Part shown: piece by piece, positions 9,369 through 18,484 of the stretch | How positions within the stretch are numbered: position 1 is the stretch's first letter | Layout of the letters: every line of letters starts with the position of its first letter | Source of the DNA: Phenylobacterium immobile (ATCC 35973) | GTDB lineage: Bacteria > Pseudomonadota > Alphaproteobacteria > Caulobacterales > Caulobacteraceae | Direction: 5' to 3' | Assembly: GCF_001375595.1 (NCBI RefSeq) | Contig: NZ_CVJQ01000001.1 | Coordinates: forward strand, 1,426,001 to 1,490,000 | DNA length: 64,000 nt | Program-made: the position numbers and the translations under genes | Notes under the pieces: model-generated | Seen by the model: only the letters and a program-made list of their open reading frames with translations | The model's database searches: none | What the model was told of the DNA's origin: nothing

Positions 9369-10445
9369 ATGCAGCTTGTCGACTTCGATTTCAAACTGCC
9401 CGACAGCGCCATTGCGCTGCGTCCCGCCAGCCCGCGCGACTCCGCGCGGCTGCTCGAGGTGAAGGCGGGCGAACCCTTGGCGGATCGCCACGTCCGCGAC
9501 CTGCCGGATCGCCTGCGCGCCGGCGACATCCTGGTGCTCAACGACACCCGCGTGATCCCGGCCCGCCTGAAGGGCGCGCGGCTGCGCGGCGACAACCAGA
9601 CGCAGGTCGAAGCGACCCTGCACCGGCGCCTGGGCCAGGACGCCTGGAGCGCCTTCATGCGTCCGGGCAAACGGCTGACGCCCGGCGATCGGATCGTCTT
9701 TGCGCCGCTCTATCCTGAGGCGGTCCTCCCAGGTCCGCTGGAGGCTAACATCCGCGCCAAAGGAGAGGGCGGCGAGATCGACCTCGTCTTCGACCTGTCC
9801 GGCGCGGCCCTCGACACCGCCATCGCCGCCCATGGCGCGATGCCCCTTCCGCCCTATATCGCCGCCAAGCGTGGCGAGGACGAACGCGACCGCGCCGACT
9901 ACCAGACTGTCTACGCCGCGGAGGACGGCTCGGTGGCCGCGCCGACCGCGGGCCTGCACTTCACGCCGGAGCTCTTCGCCCGCCTGGCGGAACGCGGCGT
10001 CGAGATGGCCTTCGTCACGCTGCATGTGGGCGCCGGCACCTTCCTGCCGGTGAAGACCGAGGATCTGTCCGAACATCGCATGCACGCCGAGTGGGGCGAG
10101 ATCGACGCCGCCACCGCCCAGCGTCTCACCGCCGCCCGCGCCGCCGGTCGGCGCGTGATCGCCGTCGGGACAACGTCGCTGCGCCTGCTGGAGTCGGCGG
10201 CTGACGAGGCGGGCGTGATCCACCCGTTCTGCGATGAGACAGCGATCTTCATCACGCCCGGCTATCGCTTCCGCGCGGTTGATGGGCTCATGACAAACTT
10301 CCACCTGCCGAAGTCGACCCTGTTCATGCTGGTGAGCGCCTTCGCAGGCTACGGCGCCATGCGCGAAGCCTACGCCCACGCTATCGCGGCAGGTTACCGC
10401 TTCTACTCCTATGGCGACGCGAGCCTACTTTGGAGCGCCGCCTGA
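9369..10445 (+). CDS. queA: S-adenosylmethionine:tRNA ribosyltransferase-isomerase
   Basis: QueA transfers and isomerises the ribosyl part of S-adenosylmethionine onto 7-aminomethyl-7-deazaguanine in tRNA, making epoxyqueuosine. The 358-residue protein is full length and shows the family blocks [60 protein letters not shown] and [19 protein letters not shown]. Its TGA shares one base with the tgt start (TGATG), so translation of the two queuosine genes is probably coupled. Confidence 0.97.
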   Translation: MQLVDFDFKLPDSAIALRPASPRDSARLLEVKAGEPLADRHVRDLPDRLRAGDILVLNDTRVIPARLKGARLRGDNQTQVEATLHRRLGQDAWSAFMRPGKRLTPGDRIVFAPLYPEAVLPGPLEANIRAKGEGGEIDLVFDLSGAALDTAIAAHGAMPLPPYIAAKRGEDERDRADYQTVYAAEDGSVAAPTAGLHFTPELFARLAERGVEMAFVTLHVGAGTFLPVKTEDLSEHRMHAEWGEIDAATAQRLTAARAAGRRVIAVGTTSLRLLESAADEAGVIHPFCDETAIFITPGYRFRAVDGLMTNFHLPKSTLFMLVSAFAGYGAMREAYAHAIAAGYRFYSYGDASLLWSAA

Positions 10446-11557
10446 TGGCGTTCCCGTTCAACATCCAGGCGACAGACGGCGCAGCGCGCACCGGCGTGCT
10501 GGAAACTCCCCGTGGAGACATCCGCACCCCGGCCTTCATGCCGGTGGGCACAGCGGCCACCGTCAAGGCGCTCAGCGTCGATCAGGTCCGCGCCGCGGGC
10601 TCCGATATCCTGTTGGGCAACACCTACCACCTGATGCTTCGCCCGACAGCCGAGCGGGTGAAGCGACTAGGGGGACTTCATCGGTTCATGCGTTGGAACC
10701 GGCCCATCCTGACGGATAGCGGCGGCTTTCAGGTCATGTCCTTGGGCAAGATCTCCAAAGTCACCGAAGACGCGGTGACCTTCCAGAGTCACATCGACGG
10801 GTCGCGCCACGCTCTGTCGCCGGAACGTTCGATCGAGATTCAGGCCGACCTGCTGGGTTCGGACATTGTCATGCAGTTGGACGAACTGGTGGCCCTTCCG
10901 GCGACGGGAGAACGCGCGGCGGACGCAATGCGGCGTTCCGCCCGTTGGGCCGCACGATCAAAGGCCGCCTTTGGGACGCGAGACCTGCAGGCGCTCTTCG
11001 GCATCCAGCAGGGCGGCGTCGATGAGGCGCTGCGTCGCGAATCCGCCGAGCGCCTGCGCGAGATCGGCTTCGACGGCTACGCGATCGGCGGCTTGGCGGT
11101 GGGAGAGGGCCATGAAGCCATGTGCGCCGTGCTGGACTATGCGCCGGCCATGATGCCCCGTGAGCGGCCGCGCTACCTGATGGGCGTCGGTAAGCCCATC
11201 GACATTGTTGAGGCCGTGTACCGAGGGATCGACATGTTCGACTGCGTTCTGCCCACCCGCTCTGGCCGTCACGGCCAAGCTTGGACCTGGGAGGGCGCGA
11301 TCAACCTGAAGAACGCCCGGTTCGCCGAGGATGACACGCCGTTGGATTCAGGTGGATCGGTGCCGGCGACCACGGAATACTCGAAGGCCTACTTGCATCA
11401 CCTCGTGAAATCAGAGGAAATCCTCGGGCAGGTGCTGCTGTCCTGGCACAACATCGCCTTTTTCCAGCAGTTGATGGAGGCTATGCGCCTGGCCATCGCT
11501 GAGGGCCGGATGGATGCTTTCCGTCGCGACTTCCGCGCCCGTCAGCGGACGGGATAG
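10445..11557 (+). CDS. tgt: tRNA-guanine transglycosylase lacking the zinc cysteines
   Basis: Tgt exchanges guanine-34 of GUN-anticodon tRNAs for preQ1, the step before QueA. The 370-residue product has the active-site blocks [31 protein letters not shown] and [13 protein letters not shown] with both catalytic aspartates. The zinc site is abnormal: the usual Cys-x-Cys-x2-Cys just before the (S)KAYLHHL segment is replaced by G304, V306 and T309, while the fourth ligand H335 is kept at the canonical 26-residue spacing. No frameshift restores the cysteines. ATG 10445 overlaps the queA stop by one base; a TTG at 10430 is possible. Whether the enzyme folds without zinc is unknown. Confidence 0.95.
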   Translation: MAFPFNIQATDGAARTGVLETPRGDIRTPAFMPVGTAATVKALSVDQVRAAGSDILLGNTYHLMLRPTAERVKRLGGLHRFMRWNRPILTDSGGFQVMSLGKISKVTEDAVTFQSHIDGSRHALSPERSIEIQADLLGSDIVMQLDELVALPATGERAADAMRRSARWAARSKAAFGTRDLQALFGIQQGGVDEALRRESAERLREIGFDGYAIGGLAVGEGHEAMCAVLDYAPAMMPRERPRYLMGVGKPIDIVEAVYRGIDMFDCVLPTRSGRHGQAWTWEGAINLKNARFAEDDTPLDSGGSVPATTEYSKAYLHHLVKSEEILGQVLLSWHNIAFFQQLMEAMRLAIAEGRMDAFRRDFRARQRTG

Positions 11558-12195
11558 CGAGGCTTTCGGCCGCCACCTGAGTTTTGCGCCGGCGGCTGAG
11601 GCGACGGGGACGCGGCGGTCGCCGCCTGCTCATGGGCTTGTTGTCGCGCGATGATCTCGGTCATGGCATGTGACGGAGTCGCTGGCGGCCTGCAACTGCG
11701 CGCCTCGCCCAGCCCCTTTAGGTAGGCGCGCCGCGTGTACCCGGCGATGATCGCGCTCTGCACGTACTGGTCGTGCTTGTTGGCGCCCGTGACGTAGCGA
11801 ACCACGCCACGGAATGGGATCAATGCGTCCGAGGCGACACTGGCCATGGCGCCATAGGCTGCCGGGCGCGCCTGGCCGCCGAGGCTTTCATCCACTGCGG
11901 ATGGCTGGTCGATGTCATCGCCAAGCGCATCATTCAGCGGCCGCAACTGCGCGATCAGATCCGCGCATCGCGTTGAGGGCGGCCGGCGATAGGGGTCGGC
12001 GAGCGCATTCACCAATACCGGGGGAACATCCACTCGGACGACATTCAGGTCGCGCAGCGGCGCCTGCGCGGCGCCGGTCAGGCCATCACGATTGGCCTGG
12101 GCGGTGGTTTGCACCGGCTTCGGACCAGATGGCCCCTGAGCCAGGGCGGGGAAGGCGGCGATGGCGAGAACAAGGGTGAGCGGAACTGTGCGCAT
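11542..12195 (-). CDS. Exported hypothetical protein
   Basis: The 217-residue product starts at ATG 12195 ([20 protein letters not shown]), a clear Sec signal peptide cleaved near residue 20. The mature part contains two Cys and an amphipathic region around [20 protein letters not shown], and ends in a Pro/Ser/Gly-rich tail. The longer frame to 12288 has no signal and is rejected. It is convergent with tgt and overlaps its 3' end by 16 bases. No family recognised; probably periplasmic. Confidence 0.7.
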   Translation of the reverse strand: MRTVPLTLVLAIAAFPALAQGPSGPKPVQTTAQANRDGLTGAAQAPLRDLNVVRVDVPPVLVNALADPYRRPPSTRCADLIAQLRPLNDALGDDIDQPSAVDESLGGQARPAAYGAMASVASDALIPFRGVVRYVTGANKHDQYVQSAIIAGYTRRAYLKGLGEARSCRPPATPSHAMTEIIARQQAHEQAATAASPSPQPPAQNSGGGRKPRYPVR

Positions 12196-12310
12196 GATGG
12201 CCAACCTTAGCAAAGCTGGCGGCGGAGTTAAGGCGCCGGACGCCTTGCGCGTACGGAATGCGGCGTTATGGTCCGCCCCGCTTCGCAAGGCCGTTCGGCC
12301 TGACGCTTGA

Positions 12311-12385
12311 GGGCCGGTAGCTCAGCGGTAGAGCATTCGACTTTTAATCGAATGGTCGTGGGTTCGACCCCCACCCGGCCTACCA
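12311..12385 (+). tRNA. tRNA-Lys, anticodon TTT
   Basis: A complete cloverleaf is readable: acceptor arm GGGCCGG paired with CCGGCCT (one G-U at 1:72), T8-A9, D-arm GCTC/GAGC, anticodon stem TTCGA/TCGAA around loop CTTTTAA (anticodon TTT), variable TGGTC, and T-arm GTGGG/CCCAC around TTCGACC. CCA is encoded at 12383-12385. Confidence 0.97.
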
Positions 12386-12398
12386 AGCAGCGCGAAAG

Positions 12399-12662
12399 CT
12401 AGGCCGCCTTGTGGCGGGGTCGCTGGCGAAGCGACTTCACCCGGGGAAACTCCAACTCGGTCATTGGCTCAGGATTTCCGTAACGCGCCTCGTAGTCGCG
12501 CCAATTGTCGAACCACCGACGCGTGACCGTGTCGACGAACGTTTCGGCGGGCGCGTGCGCGGATGCGGATCGGGGCGAAGCGCAGGGGGCAGCGAAACGG
12601 CTGGAGATTGTCTGCACAAATCGCCACTTCACCGGTGCGACGCCGCCGTCGTGGGTCAGCAC
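12399..12662 (-). CDS. Doubtful small ORF or gene remnant
   Basis: An 87-residue frame lies just downstream of tRNA-Lys on the opposite strand. The C-terminal half (TRRWFDNWRDYEARYGNPEP...) looks protein-like, with aromatic and charged spacing, whereas the N-terminal half is Ser/Ala-rich and could be fortuitous. I do not recognise a family and see no clear ribosome-binding site. It may be the decayed end of an older gene. The rest of 12663-13054 shows no convincing gene, although 12720-12845 on the minus strand has a short open stretch (RVTFRDPTDDSRFTGAFLG) that could be another fragment. Confidence 0.25.
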   Translation of the reverse strand: MLTHDGGVAPVKWRFVQTISSRFAAPCASPRSASAHAPAETFVDTVTRRWFDNWRDYEARYGNPEPMTELEFPRVKSLRQRPRHKAA

Positions 12663-13054
12663 CAGCCCTCGCTGACGTCTCTTGAACAGTCCCCCAAGTC
12701 CGCCGCCGGCGGGCGTGTCCGCTAAGAGCGCCGGTCCGCCGTAGATATCTCCGGCGCTGACGATGACGCCCTGTTGGCCACTCCCAGGAACGCGCCGGTG
12801 AATCTGGAGTCGTCCGTGGGATCGCGGAAGGTCACGCGATCATTATGCCGCCGCTCGGCCTTTCGAACGGCCGGCCTCTGCCGTCACAAATCTTGGTCGA
12901 TGGCGAAGAAATCGCAGCTGCCGTGCTGAGTCAGAGTCGTCTAAGTTGCGCCTGCTGCGGCGGGCTACGACGGTCCTCCGGCGCGCCAGTCCCGGCCCCC
13001 TTCGGACGGTGGGTCAGAGCGTCTTCGCAAGAGCGCTCTCCCGCCGCAGCGCCT

Positions 13055-14014
13055 CTATTGCTGTTGCTGGCGCTGGACGTCCTGCAGACGTCCCCCGACG
13101 CGACGGCCTCCCGAAGGGATCGCGGCACGGAGGAATTCCGGTTCGGTGGCGGCTGCGCGGGCCTTGCGCACCGTGACCCCGACGGCGAGGGCGCTCTCGG
13201 CCTCGCCCTTGTAGACGCCGCGAGAGGGGGGCACGTCGTCGTAGTCGCGACCCACGGCGCAAATGATATGACGTTCGCCGGCGAGGATGTTGTTGGTCGG
13301 ATCCAGCCCCACCCAACGCAGGCTAGGCAGGAATACCTCGACCCAGGCGTGCGTCGCATCAGGATCGGAACGGTCGCCGCTCTTACGGTCGGTGTGCAGG
13401 TAGCCGGAAACGTAGCGGGCGGGCACCCCCCACGCGCGGCAGATGGCGATCATCACGTGGGCGAAGTCCTGGCAGACGCCGCGCCGCGCCGCGAGCGCGT
13501 CGTCAATGGGACTCTCCGCATGGGTGACGCCGGCTTCATAGGCGAAGGACTCGTAGATGATCTTCGAGAGTTCGCGCACCGCGGTGAGCGGATCGGCCGC
13601 GGTCAGTTCATCGACCTTCTTCTCGGCGACGAAGGCCCGCAGCGCATCGGTCTCAACGGCGAAGCCGTGCGGCTGAAGAAAGTCGAAGCATTCGCCGCGG
13701 ACGAACTCGGACTTCAGCCTATCCCATTCACCCCAGTCGAGGCCGGCGGGCAGGGGCGAGGGCGGTTGGGTTTCGACGGCCGAGCGGGCGGTGATGGTCA
13801 GGCGCTCGTGCGGGTGGGGGACGTCGAAGTGGTAGACGGCGTTTCCGAAAGGATCGGCGTAGCTGAACAGCTGGGCGGCCGGGTCAAGGTCCAGTTCGAA
13901 GCTGATCAACCTTTGGCGCGAGCCCTTCTGTGGTTGCATCCAGACCTCCATCACGCTTTCGCGGATCGGAGCGTCGTACTGGTATTGGGTGATGTGGCGG
14001 ACTTCGAGGAGCAA
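13055..14014 (-). CDS. Transglutaminase-like protease family protein
   Basis: The 319-residue product has an N-terminal bacterial transglutaminase-like beta domain (LLLEVRHITQYQYDAPIRES) and a papain-like transglutaminase core with the catalytic triad in RGVCQDFAHVM (Cys), DATHAWVEVFL (His) and LDPTNN (Asp). I start it at TTG 14014, which follows an AAGGA ribosome-binding site by about 8 bases; the upstream frame overlaps the alpha-E gene. It is the third gene of a leftward operon with the ATP-grasp and alpha-E genes. In this conserved trio it is predicted to hydrolyse or transfer a peptide-like product; the substrate is not known. Confidence 0.9.
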   Translation of the reverse strand: MLLEVRHITQYQYDAPIRESVMEVWMQPQKGSRQRLISFELDLDPAAQLFSYADPFGNAVYHFDVPHPHERLTITARSAVETQPPSPLPAGLDWGEWDRLKSEFVRGECFDFLQPHGFAVETDALRAFVAEKKVDELTAADPLTAVRELSKIIYESFAYEAGVTHAESPIDDALAARRGVCQDFAHVMIAICRAWGVPARYVSGYLHTDRKSGDRSDPDATHAWVEVFLPSLRWVGLDPTNNILAGERHIICAVGRDYDDVPPSRGVYKGEAESALAVGVTVRKARAAATEPEFLRAAIPSGGRRVGGRLQDVQRQQQQ

Positions 14015-14025
14015 GGCGTCGTTCC

Positions 14026-14973
14026 TTAGGCCGGCAGTCGCTGTTCGAGCGAATAGGCGACAAATGTCTCGTAGAGCGCCTTGTGGATGGAGGCGCACTC
14101 TTCGCTGATGCTGGTGAGGAAGGCGCTGGCGCCGGCCTTCTCAATCTCGGCTAGATCGGCGTACTGCAGGCGCGCCCGCAAGCGGCCTGCGAGGCGGTCT
14201 GGCGCGCCGCCTTGCACTTCCTCGACGTGCCGTCCCAACTTGGCGAGGTATTCCTCGATCCGCGCGGTGCAGAAGCGGATAGAGCGGGGGAAGTCTTCGT
14301 CCAGCAGGAGGAACTCCAGGACGAACTTTGGCTGCATGTCGGCGGTGTACACGCGCAGATACGGCTCCAGCGCGCAACACATGCGCAGCAGGCTGGAGAG
14401 CGCCACAGGGTCGGTCAGCCGCTTCTTCTTCTGCTGATCGCCGAAACAGACCTCCAGGATGCCGCCCATGAGCTGGGCGCGTTCCAGATACATCCCGAGC
14501 AGCAGGAACCGCCAACCTTCGCCATGGCTCATGGTGGAGTCCGCCGCGCCTTTGAACAGGTGCAGGTCGGCGATGATCTCATGCAGGAACACCTGGCTGC
14601 CGTCGGCGAAGGCGCGTTCAGCCTCGGGACTGCTCATCCGCAGGTGGATGAGGTTCAGACGTTCCCAGGTCTCGGTGGTGATCTGGTCTCGGACCTGGCG
14701 GGCGTTCTCACGGGCCGAGGCCAGGGCCGCGGCGATGGAGCCCGGATCTTCGCGGTCCAGCACCATTCGCGACACCACCTCGTAGGGGTTGGCGATCGAC
14801 TCCGGTTCGATATCGCCGACTGCGGCCAGCGCGATCCGCGCCGTGAGGCTGGCTGCCTCCGACTGCTCAAGCGTCGCATTCAGCATCACGTCGCACAGGC
14901 GGCACAGGTGCTCGGCGCGTTCGACGTATCGGCCAATCCAGTAGAGACTGTCGGCCACCCGGGCGAGCATCAT
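14026..14973 (-). CDS. Alpha-E domain protein
   Basis: This 315-residue, almost wholly alpha-helical protein matches the alpha-E (DUF403) family, including the N-terminal ARVADSLYWIGRYVERAEHL signature and EDFPRSIRFC near the C-terminus. Alpha-E proteins occur with circularly permuted ATP-grasp enzymes and transglutaminases and are thought to help make or process a peptide-like modification, possibly envelope-linked; that role is a prediction from genomic context. Its start overlaps the ATP-grasp stop by 4 bases, indicating translational coupling. Confidence 0.92.
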   Translation of the reverse strand: MMLARVADSLYWIGRYVERAEHLCRLCDVMLNATLEQSEAASLTARIALAAVGDIEPESIANPYEVVSRMVLDREDPGSIAAALASARENARQVRDQITTETWERLNLIHLRMSSPEAERAFADGSQVFLHEIIADLHLFKGAADSTMSHGEGWRFLLLGMYLERAQLMGGILEVCFGDQQKKKRLTDPVALSSLLRMCCALEPYLRVYTADMQPKFVLEFLLLDEDFPRSIRFCTARIEEYLAKLGRHVEEVQGGAPDRLAGRLRARLQYADLAEIEKAGASAFLTSISEECASIHKALYETFVAYSLEQRLPA

Positions 14974-16451
14974 TGGCGACGCTCCCGCCCGTCCAGAACC
15001 CAGGTGTCCTTCGACCCTCCGCCCTGGCTCGAATTGACCACCAGCGAACCCTTGCGCAAGGCGACGCGGGTCAGGGCGCCCGGCGTGACGACGATCTTGT
15101 CGCCGGACAGGATGAAGGGACGAAGATCCACATGGCGGCTTTCGATATTGGACCCGATCAGGCAGGGGGCGGTCGACAGCTGAATGGTGGGCTGGGCGAT
15201 GTAGTTGTCCGGATTGGCCTTCAGGGCGTCGGCGAACTCATTCTGCTCAGCCTTGGTCGAATGGGGCCCGACCAGCATGCCGTAGCCGCCGGATGCGCCG
15301 ACCGCCTTCACCACGAACCTGTCCAGATTGCCGAGCACATGGCTGAGTTGCGCCGGCTCGCGGCACAGGTACGTTTCGATATTCGGCAGGATCGCGTCTT
15401 CGCCCAGATAATAGCGAATGATCTCCGGCACATAGGCATAGACCGCCTTGTCGTCGGCGACGCCGGTTCCGGGGGCGTTGCAGATGACGACGTTGCCAGC
15501 GCGATAGGCGTTGAACAGCCCGGCGGAGCCGAGGCCGGAGTCGCGCCGGAAGGTGAGGGGGTCGATGAAGTCGTCGTCCACCCGGCGGTAGATCACGTCG
15601 ATCCGCTTCAGGCCGATCGTTGTGCGCATATAGACGAAGTTGTCGTGCACTACGAGGTCGCGCCCCTCGACGAGGGGCGCGCCCATGAGGCGAGCCAGGT
15701 AGGCGTGCTCGTAATATGCTGAGTTATAGACGCCTGGCGTCAACACCACGACCTGCGGGTCGGCGCGCCAGCCGGCGGCCATGCTCTTCAAGGTGGCCAG
15801 CAACAGGTCAGGGTAGCGTTCGACCTGTCGTACGCCCGCCTGCCGGAAGGTGCCGGGAAACACGCGCTTGGAGGCTTCGCGATTGGCCAGCATGTAAGAG
15901 ACGCCGGACGGGACACGCAGGTTGTCCTCCAGCACCGCGAAGGCCCCGTCGGGCTGGCGTATCAGATCCGAGCCGCACACGTTGGCGTAAGCGTTGTGCG
16001 GAACATAGAGGTTCTGCATCTCGCGCCGGAAGGAGGGCGCGCCCAGCACCAGGTCGCGCGGCACCACGCCGTCCATCAGAATCTGTTGTGATGAATAGAT
16101 GTCGGCCAGGAACATGTTCAGCGCACGGAGGCGCTGCGTGAGGCCGGCCTCGATCTTGGCCCACTCCTGAGCCGCGATGATCCGCGGGAGGATGTCGGTG
16201 GGGATGATACGCTCGGTGGTGCTCTCGGCGCCGTAGACGGTGAAGGTGATGCCCTGCAGCAGAAAGAAGCGTTCCAGCGTCCGCTGACGCTCGTCGAGCT
16301 CCTCTTGCGAAAGGGTGGAAAGCCGCTGATCGAGCACGCCGTAGTGCGGACGCAGCGCGCCATCCATGCCGCGCATCTCATCATAGGGGACGGCCGGCGC
16401 CGCCTCGAATGTCTCGCCAGCCCGTTCCACGCTCGTCACGCCCGACTCCAC
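14970..16451 (-). CDS. Circularly permuted ATP-grasp protein
   Basis: This 493-residue protein belongs to the DUF404/DUF407 circularly permuted ATP-grasp family. Characteristic blocks are FFLLQGITFTVYG, RREMQNLYVP, NLRVPSGVSYMLANR, VLTPGVYNSAYYEHAYLARLMG, EGRDLVVHDNFVYMRT, NAPGTGVADDKAVYAYVPEI and VVKAVGASGGYGMLVG. ATP-grasp enzymes join a carboxylate to an amine or thiol through an acyl-phosphate; here a peptide-ligase role with the alpha-E and transglutaminase partners is inferred. It is the first gene of the leftward operon; tamA is divergent, with 192 bases between starts. Confidence 0.93.
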   Translation of the reverse strand: MESGVTSVERAGETFEAAPAVPYDEMRGMDGALRPHYGVLDQRLSTLSQEELDERQRTLERFFLLQGITFTVYGAESTTERIIPTDILPRIIAAQEWAKIEAGLTQRLRALNMFLADIYSSQQILMDGVVPRDLVLGAPSFRREMQNLYVPHNAYANVCGSDLIRQPDGAFAVLEDNLRVPSGVSYMLANREASKRVFPGTFRQAGVRQVERYPDLLLATLKSMAAGWRADPQVVVLTPGVYNSAYYEHAYLARLMGAPLVEGRDLVVHDNFVYMRTTIGLKRIDVIYRRVDDDFIDPLTFRRDSGLGSAGLFNAYRAGNVVICNAPGTGVADDKAVYAYVPEIIRYYLGEDAILPNIETYLCREPAQLSHVLGNLDRFVVKAVGASGGYGMLVGPHSTKAEQNEFADALKANPDNYIAQPTIQLSTAPCLIGSNIESRHVDLRPFILSGDKIVVTPGALTRVALRKGSLVVNSSQGGGSKDTWVLDGRERRQ

Positions 16452-16643
16452 GTCGCCTCGTTTCCGGTTAAGCCTACCCCGCCCTGGAGCCTAGGCTGTC
16501 ATGGAAAGTTGGCGCCCGTCATTTGCGTTCCGCAGGCCCGGCGCGGGTCGGCGCCTAATTTTCGTGCGTTGTTGCGGCGCCTGCCCTGCAGTGGTGACAG
16601 GTCCGACCCGCGCCGCTACACGAACCCTGGGGGCCGAGGATTC

Positions 16644-18461
16644 GTGCATTTGGGTCGACTGCTTTTCGCTGTCGCCGCCTCCGCGGCCGTATGGGGCGTT
16701 CCTGTCCAGGGCGCAGGCGTAGCCGCCGCGGCTGAGCCGGCGGCGCGCGTCGAGGGTGAATTGTCCCCGGCGATCCGGACCGCTGTCGCCGCCGCCATCG
16801 GCGATGTCGATCGCCCGGCTCAGAATAGATTCGAGGCCCGCCGCCGTGCGCGCGATGCTGCGGACGACGCCATAGCCGTCCTGCGCTCACAAGGATTCTA
16901 CGGCTACGAGGTCGAGCCTGACGTCGACGGCGGTGAGAGCGAGGGGCAAACCCCGGCGCCGATCATCCGTGTGACGCCTGGCCCGCAGTTCCAGATCCGC
17001 CGCCCTACAATCACCTGGCTTGCGCCGGAGCCCGACACTGCAAGCGCCGACGCCGGCCGCTCAGCCATGGGCCTTGTGGAGGGGCAGGCCGGCCGCGCCG
17101 CCGAGGTCATCGCTGCGGAAGGACGGGTGGTTGCGGCGGTCCAGAAGCGCGGTTACGCCGACGCTGCGGCGGACCCCCGTGAAGTGGTGGTCGATCATGC
17201 TGACCAGAGCGTCAGCCCGACTTATCGAATTCGCACCGGCGCTCTGGTGCGCCTGGATGGCGTCGAGGTGACCACCAGCGGCCGCACTCGTCCGGCGTGG
17301 GTGCGGTCCCTGGCGCCTTGGGCGTCAGGCGATGTCTACGATCCCGAGGACGTCGCCGAGCTGGAACGCCGGCTGCTCGACGCCTCTGTGTTTGACTCGG
17401 TCACTGTCTCCCTGGCGCCGCGCGAGAAGATAACCGCAGATGGCTTGCGGCCGGTGATTGTCAGCTTGGCTGAGCGGAAACGGCGCACCATCGAGCTTGG
17501 CGCAAGCTACGCGACGACGGAGGGGACTGGTCTCGATGCACGCTGGACCCGCTACAACGCCCTGGGTCGCGCTGACACCGTCTCGGTGTTCGGCCGTCTG
17601 TCCGACCTGGACAGCCGCGCCGGGGTGGACGCTTCGCTCCCGCACTGGCGTCGGGCCGATCAGACGCTGAAAGGCGTTGCGCAGGTCTACGATGTGCGCA
17701 CCGACGCCTATGATGAAACCGGCGTCGGCGTCCGCCTCGATGTGCAACGGCGCTTTTCGAAGACGTCCTACATCACCATCGGCGCCTCGACCGACCTAAG
17801 CCGCACGCAGGAGATAAGGGTGCGCACCCTGCAGCCGCTGGGGCGGGATCTCGTCACGATCGGTCTTCTGGGCGATGCCGCGCTGGACCGCTCGGACGAT
17901 CCGCTGGACCCCAAGCGGGGGTGGCGGCTCAACCTGCGGGCCGAGCCCACAGTGATTTTCGGGCGGCAGGCGAACGTGCCCTATCTGAAGGTCACCGCAC
18001 AGGGCACCTATTACCAGCCGGTCACACGTTCCGGCTCCACAGTGTTGGCCGGACGGCTTCGACTGGGCAGCATCCTGAATGGCGGCATCCCGACAATCCC
18101 CGCGCCCCGGCGGTTCTATGCCGGGGGCGGCGGCTCCGTACGCGGCTTCGGATACCAGGCCGTCGGGCCGAGACTGGACGACATCGACGATACGCCGCTC
18201 GGTGGGCTGTCGCTCCTGGAGACCGCCATCGAACTTCGCCAGTCTCTTACCGAGCGCTGGGGTTTCGCCGCCTTCGTCGACGCCGGCGCGATCGGCACGA
18301 ACCGCTTTCCGACCGTCCGCGATCTGGCCATCGGCGCCGGCGTCGGCGCCCGCTACAACCTTGGCTTCGGGCCGATCCGCATAGACATCGCCACCCCGGT
18401 CAACAACCGGCAGGGTCGGGCGCCCTTCCAGCTCTACGTCAGCATCGGGCAAAGCTTTTGA
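16644..18461 (+). CDS. tamA: TamA-like outer-membrane assembly factor
   Basis: TamA is an Omp85-family outer-membrane protein working with TamB in outer-membrane biogenesis. The 605-residue product starts at GTG 16644, chosen because GGGGGCCGAGGA precedes it and it yields a signal peptide (about residues 1-29, cleaved after an Ala-rich stretch). POTRA-like repeats span roughly residues 45-270. The C-terminal beta barrel is recognised by LDPKRGWRLNL, FYAGGGGSVRGFGYQAVGP (the conserved VRGF/Y motif) and the terminal PFQLYVSIGQSF with a final Phe. tamB follows immediately. Confidence 0.92.
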   Translation: MHLGRLLFAVAASAAVWGVPVQGAGVAAAAEPAARVEGELSPAIRTAVAAAIGDVDRPAQNRFEARRRARDAADDAIAVLRSQGFYGYEVEPDVDGGESEGQTPAPIIRVTPGPQFQIRRPTITWLAPEPDTASADAGRSAMGLVEGQAGRAAEVIAAEGRVVAAVQKRGYADAAADPREVVVDHADQSVSPTYRIRTGALVRLDGVEVTTSGRTRPAWVRSLAPWASGDVYDPEDVAELERRLLDASVFDSVTVSLAPREKITADGLRPVIVSLAERKRRTIELGASYATTEGTGLDARWTRYNALGRADTVSVFGRLSDLDSRAGVDASLPHWRRADQTLKGVAQVYDVRTDAYDETGVGVRLDVQRRFSKTSYITIGASTDLSRTQEIRVRTLQPLGRDLVTIGLLGDAALDRSDDPLDPKRGWRLNLRAEPTVIFGRQANVPYLKVTAQGTYYQPVTRSGSTVLAGRLRLGSILNGGIPTIPAPRRFYAGGGGSVRGFGYQAVGPRLDDIDDTPLGGLSLLETAIELRQSLTERWGFAAFVDAGAIGTNRFPTVRDLAIGAGVGARYNLGFGPIRIDIATPVNNRQGRAPFQLYVSIGQSF

Positions 18462-18484
18462 GCCCGCCGGAGCATCATGAGCTT

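Noticed and set aside
12845-14029. A 394-codon plus-strand frame
   Set aside because: It is opposite the transglutaminase gene, whose catalytic triad is clear.
17921-18457. N-terminal extension of TamB
   Set aside because: It is an out-of-frame reading of the tamA barrel; the TamB membrane anchor begins after 18485.
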